The translations under genes were made by a program, and so were the position numbers. The notes beneath the pieces are model-generated. The model was not told the origin of the DNA. It made no database searches and saw nothing but the letters and a program-made list of their open reading frames with translations. A DNA stretch of 64,000 bases from Pyxicephalus adspersus (Eukaryota > Chordata > Amphibia > Anura > Pyxicephalidae): contig NC_092859.1 of NCBI RefSeq assembly GCF_032062135.1, positions 106,481,610-106,545,609 on the forward strand, read 5' to 3'. Positions 56,480 to 64,000 of the stretch are shown here, piece by piece; position 1 is the stretch's first letter, and each line of letters starts with the position of its first letter.

Positions 56480-58300
56480 GCACAATAGGGATTACAGCCC
56501 CTGTAACTGTACTCTAAAGTCAACAAAACCTAAAGTTACTAATTTGTGTAAAATAATACAACCTGCTTTATGGGAAAGGATAATTAACAGATTTATTTCT
56601 GGCATATTGTTCTCCAGTATTTTATAACTACATTTCATAGTTGTCTTTTTACTAAATACCTGACAAGTCTTAAGAAAGTTTTAAATTTTTTCTTTAACAG
56701 TACTATTCTTTGCATGGCTCAGTGAATTGAACCTATGTATAAAAATATTTTTTAACAAATCAGAAACAAAACTTATAAAATATATTTTTTATTAGCATGC
56801 ACAAATTACGTATATGTGTGAATTCCATAGAAAGATGTATTAGTAATTTATGACAAGATCATTATTCAAGAAAATGTGAAATCAAGTACAAACTATGCAG
56901 TGAACTAATGCTACACATTAAAAAACATGCATTCATCAAAATGTCAACAAATTGACTAATGATATTATTTTCAGACAGTATCCTCATGTTTTCCTTTCTC
57001 TGTGCTGTCACTAATAATGTAAAAATGGCTTTCAAGTTAAAGTGTAAACTGAGCAGGTATGACCCCTGGGTCACAGAGCAGATATACATATTTACAATAT
57101 GACCTTAATAACCACAGATCCAATTTCAGGACTGGTTCTGTACTGTATATTTTAGGTTATGTTCTATGACAAGTTCTCCTCCACTTTGCAATGCACAGGC
57201 AATCTCTGCTGCCTTGTCAAGTTACCTTAAAAAATTCATTATATGAGCAAGTAACGGGTTCAAAGTTCAACAACCAATAGCCAGAGGTGCTATTTTTCTT
57301 CTGCTTTGTAGTTGTCTTTAAAGTATCTTTTGTGATGTGGCCAGTTGAGAGTAGCAAATAAGAATGAGAAAGTAAATCTCTGACTGTCACATTTCCTATT
57401 ACCCTGTTAGCATTTGCTTTAGAAGATGTTTACATACTACATCATGCGGTATGAGCATGCCCTAGCAGAACATGCTTTGTGACAGCCTATTTTGCAGAGT
57501 GATATATTTGTTTAGTGCTCATTTCATGAAAGTTTCATTTCACAGATTTATTGTATATAGCCTCTTCTATGTTTAGTAAAATTGAAGAAAATAAAGTTCA
57601 CGTTTTATCTGGCCACTACAAGGACATAGAGCATTCGTCCTTGCATTTCCTTTCAATTATTTTATAGATTTTATGATTTATCACAACTGTGATGAACTAA
57701 GTTATATGATTCCTTGATAGATAAGCAAAGTTAACTTTTGATATAAGGGTTGGTGGATCATAGGAGACCACTGAGCTGTGATAAAACCTGTATAAATATT
57801 ATATTTTATAAAAAGCTATCAAGCTAATTGAAGTTGGAATTTAAGCTGGTAATTCTAATTAGTAATTGGGTTGAAAAAAATAATAGTACTAATGGGTCAT
57901 TATCTAGGACAATAGGATAGGGAGAAGCCTACCAAACCTCCAAATGTAAAGACAATATTAACTTTGTCTCTAATCTGTTTCCCTTTCTGGGCCTTTGTGG
58001 CTAAATAGTCCAGTAATTGCAATGAAGAAGTTCAGAAATATACAGAATATTAACAGCAGGCATTAACAAATTTTCTTGGGTTTAGTTCACAAACAGTACT
58101 AGTCTCACTGGGCTTGGGTATGAGTTGCAGGTCTCATCCTGCTTATTGGAATGTTAGTTGAAGGCCAAAAGTCTAACTTTTTTGCATACATCTAAGTTAA
58201 TGCGGGGAAGCAAACCTTGTAAATTAGTTATGACCATTTGAAGGGCTTATAAGCAATATATTGTCAAACAAAGGCTTTGCCACTGTCAAAAAAAAGTAAC
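56480..58300. other. Unique AT-rich DNA
   Basis: About 1.8 kb with no recognised family or exon. Confidence 0.4.
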
Positions 58301-58319
58301 TACAAAAAAGTACTATAGA

Positions 58320-58640
58320 AGTGTGAGCTCCCCCTAAGAAGTCTAACACAGTGGAGAAACCTCCCCCAGAGTGACGTCATTATGGCATAACCCCGCCCAC
58401 TCTCCCATCGCAGATCTGAGCCTGCAATGGTAGAGTGGGCAGATTGTGTCCAGGGACACAGTCCGCTCACTTTCCCGAGCCTGGGAACTGTATGGGGGAC
58501 ACGGTCCGTGGCTCTGGCCAGTGCATCCCCCCAGTGGGGTTCCTCTCCTGACCCCACTCAAGGGTGCACCAGCCAAAATTTTGGCGACCGCGTGTCTAAT
58601 ATACACTGTGGTTGCTGCTGAGACTAAAAGGTTTTAGAGA
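58320..58640. mobile_element. GC-rich segment, probable interspersed repeat
   Basis: A sharply bounded GC-rich block with CpGs sits in AT-rich DNA. Blocks such as 'cagtggggttcctctcctga', 'ccccactcaagggtgcacca' and 'ccaaaattttggcgaccgcg' recall a repeat I have seen in amphibian sequence. GC richness gives four overlapping short frames, none with a known domain. There is no second copy in the window. Confidence 0.4.
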
Positions 58641-59265
58641 GGGGCTCTATTATCTATTCATTTATTGGCTCTTGTAATTCAGCACATTATGAAAAAGGCT
58701 GTACAGTGCATAAATCATTGTTCACTATTTTTAGTGTCACCTTCTAACTATTTGTCTGAAAGTTTGCAATGAATTTGCTTCACAAATCTCTGCTGTGAAT
58801 CTATTATAATGATGAACCTAAACCCTAACCAAGAGTTGAAAGACTTATTACAGTTTACTTCGAGAAGCACAAAACATCTTTTCATGTCTTGTTTATGAGC
58901 ATGTGAAGTAAAAAATAGTTATAACTATAAAGCAGACAGCACTTTTCACCTGATAACATGTTAAGCTCTGTATAAAAATGTTTTACTGCATAATGGAACA
59001 TGGAATGGACCTTGTAATAAAAAAAAAAAATGTCATTTTCATTTCATTCTTGTATTTGCACGTGATTCTTCTGGATACTCTGATTTGTGGCAAATTATTT
59101 TCTAGTAGGTTAATTAGTGTCTGACTAAACTAGCCCCAGCATGTGTGAGTATAGTGATGATATTAGATGAAAGCTTACTTGGAGGCTAGAACTGACTTGA
59201 AAGATTGTGCCTGCTAAATGTAATAAACAAGTGGATTTTTGAATTGTGGTGTGTGTGAGTGCGCG
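58640..59265. other. Unique AT-rich DNA
   Basis: Nothing recognised apart from an A run near 59021. Confidence 0.4.
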
Positions 59266-59284
59266 TATATTATTATTATTATTA

Positions 59285-59619
59285 CACAATACTTTTAGCG
59301 CCATCATATTACGCATCGCAGTACAAAGTCCATACTTGTGTCACTAACTTTCCCTCAGGGGCTCTAATCTATCACAATCTAATGTCCCTACCATGGTCAT
59401 ATGTCATTTACACAGTCTAGGGTCAATTTTGGAGGGAAGCTAATTAACCTCACTGCATGTTTTTGGGATGTGGGAGGAAATTGGAGTACCCGGAGGAAAC
59501 CCACACAGACACAGGGAGAACCTGCACACTCCATACAGATAGTGTCCTAGCCAAGATTCAAAACTTGGGACCTAGCGCTGCAAAGGCAAGAGTGCTACCT
59601 CTGAGCCACCGTGCTACCC
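59285..59619 (-). mobile_element. Full-length tRNA-derived SINE with L2-like tail
   Basis: On the minus strand it starts GGTAGCACGGTGGCTCAGAG, with A box TGGCTCAGAGGT (near 59597-59608, consensus TRGCNNARYNGG). A degenerate B box AGTTTTGAATCTT lies at 59553-59565. The body carries 'gcaggttctccctgtgt', 'gtgggtttcctccgggtact', 'tttcctcccacatccc', 'aaaaacatgcag' and 'ggttaattagc', blocks widespread in vertebrate SINEs. The end is 'attagattgtga', then a 'gtactgcgatgcgtaatatg' 3' core and an (AAT)n tail (59269-59284). The tail resembles the window's L2 LINEs, pointing to L2-dependent retroposition. It is a pol III-type promoter in origin, but the decayed B box makes activity unlikely. Confidence 0.85.
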
Positions 59620-59629
59620 TCTAAATTTA

Positions 59630-61710
59630 GGTAAGTTTATGGGGTGGGGAGGATGTTGTCATGTATCACATTTTTTCCTGCAGCCATCAAATGAGTGCTT
59701 AAGAACCAACAGTTATATAAAGGACCATGGAACTAAATACAAACAAGCTTCAAATGTAAAGGTGAGAAGGGCAGGGCTGTGTTTCCTGTACAAAAAAATG
59801 CATTTCACGTCAGCATCAAAATTGTTTATGGTTTTTATGTGTATACCTATTTTTTTTCCCTAAATAGTAATTTAAAAGCTAGAAAGGAAAAGTACATGAT
59901 TACAGATATTTGAATATGCATAACGTGTGTGTACATGTCAAAGTAGTTATTGTTATTTCTGCAAGCTTCTACATTGTATACTTTACTAATACAGTCTCAA
60001 TAGACAGTGTGGATGGGAGGCCGCATGTATAGTAGAGTAGTAATGTGTCACCTTGCAGTAGTAGATGGAATGTAACAGTAACTGGTCTTTATTACAATAA
60101 GATCCTACATACTGTAGAGCTTCATGGTGAATCACAGTTTAAATTCAGAAGAAATACACAAATCACACACAATTCAATACAAATAATACATATACCTCTT
60201 ATAATAAAATAATATTTGCTTATCATGAATAAGCTTTAAATAAACCTTGTTCTTCTTTGCCATTCTCCTGCAGATATTTCTGTTGTAGCTGCTGTAATCC
60301 TATAAAAACTAACATTGAACCTTTGACACCCAAGCAATGCTAATTGCAGAATTACTAAATCTGGAAAGGCATAGAACAAGATTTAGGAATAGTACATGTG
60401 CTCAAATAAAGGTATAAACATAAGTCTTGTGATTACCCCAGATTGACTTTTTAATCAGACTTGTTCAGTGAATTTATTTAATACCATAAGTAAATTTGTG
60501 GATTAACAAATTATGTAATAAGGAAAAAGGCAGTATTTAAAACAATTATAGTTACAGACATACTGTTGTAGTATATTTATATAGTACAATGCTATGGATA
60601 TAACTGACACTTAATGAGCAGTGATTTGTTCTATTTTTCGCACAAGTATCAAACATCCTTTGAAGTAATATGTACCATTAAGCAGTTAAATTGTGTAGTT
60701 GCAGCAATTACATTTTTCAGTGGAATTATCCAACCTTCAAACAAGTGAATCCTCACTTTAAATTACAATGGATGATGATGGTTTAATGTTGTAACTGGGA
60801 GTAATCAGGAAAAATTTCCCTGTCATCTAATCAATTCCCTTCACTCATCATCTTTCTACCTTCCGTAAAGAAACATATAACCTCTGCACCACATCAACGT
60901 AACATCCCATCAACAAGGTTTTCAGTAATTCATTTTGATATCATCGCCCAAGCCTAAGTCAAAGCTACCTTGTGTCTCCAGTACATCAATGTGTGTTGAA
61001 AACTACATGTTTAGTCTTGAATAGTCCTTTTATGCTTGCCTACTGAATGGAACCACTGAGTGTCATGGCACTACAAAACTATGTCCGTGAAGGTACAATA
61101 GTACTTTTCAACAGTCTTTTGTAGCTGTAATGTGTTCTTTTTCCTCAGCACCATTAGCTTCCTGCTATACCTTTCACTGATGAGAAATCAAACTGAAGTC
61201 TTTCTTGTTTTACTGGCATAAAGATTGGTATCATGAAGCATAAAAACAAGCCTATTCATTCCAGGTAATATATAAGTATGTATTTATTAATATAGTATTA
61301 TCTAATAAAGAATACATTTACCAGTGGAAACTGTTCTGCACTGGTAAAATATATATATATATTTATATTGTATATTGGACACAATGGTTTAGTTACTCTT
61401 GAACCCATAGCATTGGATAGACAAAAGTTGTTATATACCTTTTTTGTCATGGATAAAGAATTGAATATTGTTATAACAACGTTCAGGGGATTCTGACTAT
61501 CAAATAAAGTGTTATCATATTTTTTTTTTTCTAATAATGTTTTTGAGGTACTGCCTTTATAAAAACTTTTACCCCTGCGGCTTTTTACAAACTTTTATCA
61601 ATGCATATAGACAATACTTGAAACATTTACTGTTCTTCTTAAATTTTATGATGCATGCTAGCTTTATTCTACTATATCTTGGCTTGTTTAGTCCAACTAA
61701 TAATTTTATA
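59630..61710. other. Unique AT-rich DNA
   Basis: A short AT-rich run lies near 61348-61368. No repeat family, palindrome or exon supported in about 2 kb. Confidence 0.4.
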
Positions 61711-61714
61711 AAAA

Positions 61715-62010
61715 AACGGAACTAAACTAAACAAAAAATATCACACTTAACTTTACTTCTGCAGGGCCCTGATCCCTCCATATTTGTCCTCAATCGGGTC
61801 AAGTAATCCACCTTAACTCTGATGTGGGCATTTTGGTCCATCTTATTTCTTGTTCTGGCTACTCCACCTCGCACTGTGCAGGTATGAGATCGGTTAACAT
61901 GCTATAAATGGGAAAAAAAGATTGTTGCTCTCACTGCGCATGTGTGAGATCTGTTTATTTTTCCCATTGCGGATAGGTATGGCAGGAGAAAACCCCCCAA
62001 AAGGTTATAT
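61715..62010. mobile_element. Interspersed repeat, GGAACTAAAC / GCGCA family
   Basis: Starts 'aaacggaactaaactaaac', then 'cacttaactttacttctgca'. Later come 'cgcactgtgcaggtatgaga', 'aaatgggaaaaaaagattg', 'ctctcactgcgcatgtgtga' and 'gatctg'. Block order matches 55132-55365. Confidence 0.6.
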
Positions 62011-62151
62011 CTTATATCTATCTATCCTTTAATGTAAATTAAAAATGTTTGTGATAAATCCGCTTTAGGTGTAAATGAAAGGAATAAATTGTTATTCCAA
62101 ATACAGTTAGAAGACAATTTTATTGGTATCACTTTTTGAAAAATGGTGGTA

Positions 62152-62648
62152 GGGATGAGCGAGAAGGCTTCTGCCAGTCACGCAAAAATTTCTTCGAGCT
62201 TCCGATGGGACCCATTAGAATGGAAATTCCGATGACGCTTGAGCTGTCATCAGGGTTTACCTTTCCTCAGCCAATCAGAGAGCACTAGAGGTAATGAATC
62301 ATCACAGGATGATTCCCACAGCTGCATTCATTGATGAGCACAGCTGTGGTACTCCTCCTGTCAGTGTGAGTCCCACGGCTGTGCTCAGCAATGAATGCAG
62401 CCGTTGCACTCCTGTGTTCTTGGATAGGGAATCTCTATCCAAGAACACATACTGCAGTTCTGGTAGGGCTGCAAGACCAATCAGGGGAGCGGAGCTGTCA
62501 GCTCCGCTCCCCTGATTGCTCTTGCAGGTCCCGAAAAATTCAAATTCAAAAGCCAAATTCACAAGGCCGTTCTCGCTTACATATTCGGTAAGCGAGAAAG
62601 GCCCGATTTGCCGCCAGATTGAATTCACAAATCTCGCTCGCTCATCCC
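62152..62648. mobile_element. MITE with 12-bp perfect TIR inside a TA duplication
   Basis: The left end GGGATGAGCGAG (62152-62163) and right end CTCGCTCATCCC (62637-62648) are perfect inverted repeats, each bordered by TA (62150-62151 and 62649-62650). The 497-bp interior holds palindromes: GCGGAGCTGTCAGCTCCGC near 62488-62506, 'ttcttggatagggaatctct' facing 'atccaagaacac' near 62418-62447, and 'ttctcgcttacatattcgg' facing 'taagcgagaa' near 62570-62599. No transposase. TA targeting suggests a Tc1/mariner-type or similar element, but the terminus is not diagnostic. Confidence 0.75.
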
Positions 62649-62651
62649 TAG

Positions 62652-64000
62652 CCTATGGCCAATTTTCTGTATGTTTCCTCTGTGTACAGATGATAGTCTG
62701 TATGTTTCCTCTGTGTATGTATTAGAAAATTTGCTTTAGGCAACCAAATGTCAGTAATATAACAATTTAACTCACATTTAAAGTACTTATCTAAATTACT
62801 GTAGAGTTATATTTTTTTTTTAATGTTTGGACTATCTTTTAAATGCAGAAGTCTATTCTATTTTTAAGGGGTAAGCTGATTTTGTTCTTTTCAGTCTTTG
62901 GGGAATGTTCATAATCATATATCGGTACCCTCTAATGATTTCATCTAGATACAGTTTCAATTTACTGAACCAGACCAGACAAGCCAAAAAAGCATAGTAA
63001 CATATGACAGAAATAAAGCAGTACCATTAAACTGAGATTGTAGCTTAAGGTATAATGTAATAACATTTTACATACAGCTGCTTCTAGTTGGTTAGAGATC
63101 CTGAAAACGTCTCATGAACCTGATTCAAATTATGAAAACACTGGGACATTTCTCCTGCCTATAGTTTTGCATATGAAAAAAAGATTTTTGTGCATTATAA
63201 TGAGATATTTAAAGAACATATTGAAAACATCAAAACAGGGTAGTATAAATGATTCAGTGCCGAAGAACAACATGATCACATGTCAAGGAAATTCATAATA
63301 TTTACTGAAATATCGAGTGAAATAAGTTTTAGCCATCTTCAAGTAACATATTCTTACTTATCATAGTTGGTAGAACACAGTTATTTGTTTATGGCATTAT
63401 AAGCATGATTCATGAAACTGTTGCAGTAGGCTTGTATATACAACAAATAATATCCTCTCTTTGCTCATTTATCAATAAGTAAATACAAGTAATTAATGCA
63501 TGTTGTAAAATATATTTTGTGCAATAGATAAATAAAAATATAAACATGTTGATGCTGTTAAAAATTCAGAGCCGTGTTGTGTCCTTTCCTCTTTGCTTGA
63601 GTTAAAGCAAAGGGAAAATTTAGCCCTACCTGTTCTTCTTTTGGACTACAATCCCCATTATGTGGATAAAATAAAATACAGTGGTTGAGTATCATAAGAA
63701 AAGATAGGGATAGGCAGGGCTGATACCACTTACAGAAACATATTGGGTGGACATTCCCATTCTACCCAGGTACACACCTGTGTTTAATTTCAGCCAGATA
63801 ACAGCTCAGGCTAGAAAGAACATAGGTGTGGAATGGCAGCAGGTGGGCTGCAGACAAGCCAGTATGGGAGCTTTACTAAGAAAGTTGTTTATTTGATTTA
63901 TGGACTGCAGAATTCTCGCTAAAAATTATACTATACACTGATTTCTAGATTTCTATTCCAAAAGCGTCACAGGTTTTCATGAAATTTTTTTTTTTAAATT
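62652..64000. other. Unique AT-rich DNA to the window end
   Basis: A near-duplicate 'ctgtatgtttcctctgtgta' occurs at about 62668 and 62698. No other feature recognised. Confidence 0.4.

Noticed and set aside
58300..58637. Four overlapping 63-87 codon frames
   Set aside because: A GC-rich block lacks stops in all frames; no domain is recognised and it is likely a repeat.
59553..59619. tRNA gene
   Set aside because: The A and B boxes belong to the head of a SINE. The B box is degenerate and the cloverleaf is not maintained.

Overview
This 64 kb window looks like non-coding DNA, intronic or intergenic, from a vertebrate, most likely a neobatrachian frog. The sequence is AT-rich and carries several (AT)n and (ATT)n microsatellites. 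It also holds many copies of an interspersed repeat whose 3' end contains a core like GCAGCGCTGTACATT, a motif I associate with frog genomes. I found no host protein-coding exon, rRNA, tRNA gene or CRISPR. Open frames are short (at most 148 codons) and either lie in repeats or show no recognisable family.

Almost all recognisable content is transposable elements. (1) L2-type LINE fragments: nine copies. The one at about 12035-13430 is an old minus-strand copy that still shows degraded reverse-transcriptase blocks. (2) A tRNA-derived SINE whose tail resembles the L2 tail: one full copy at 59285-59619, an inverted tail-to-tail pair at 18902-19302, and two decayed fragments. (3) A CR1-type LINE at 53058-54735 (minus strand), split by a 779-bp solo LTR (53381-54159) with TG...CA ends and a 5-bp target duplication CCTGA. 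(4) A Helitron-derived element (39232-40681, minus strand) with both expected termini and a decayed coding remnant from the part of the Helitron protein that precedes the Rep/helicase domains. (5) A small L1/Tx1-like LINE remnant near 4040-4330.

The rest of the repeat content is short palindromic (foldback or MITE-like) DNA elements. The clearest are 50132-50462 (TTA target duplication, chain of near-perfect hairpins), 47468-47802 (TTA duplication), 62152-62648 (12-bp perfect terminal inverted repeat inside a TA duplication) and its relative 51446-52099. Others are the CpG-rich pair at 30848-30950 and 49393-49560, the foldbacks at 56269-56473, 27956-28129 and 11170-11366, and a family with a recurring GATCTCAC...GCGCA core scattered through the window.

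Layout: 1-10 kb is sparse, with microsatellites and an L2 copy. 10-14 kb holds a foldback element and old L2 DNA. 14-18 kb is mostly unique with simple repeats. 18-31 kb has the SINE pair, L2 tails and foldbacks. 31-39 kb is nearly featureless. 39.2-40.7 kb is the Helitron. 42-52 kb is dense in MITEs. 53-54.8 kb is the CR1/LTR nest. 55-62.7 kb is mixed foldbacks and the full SINE. No genes act together here. The interest lies in the nested insertion history and in the hairpin-rich elements. I did not find evidence for a new functional system.
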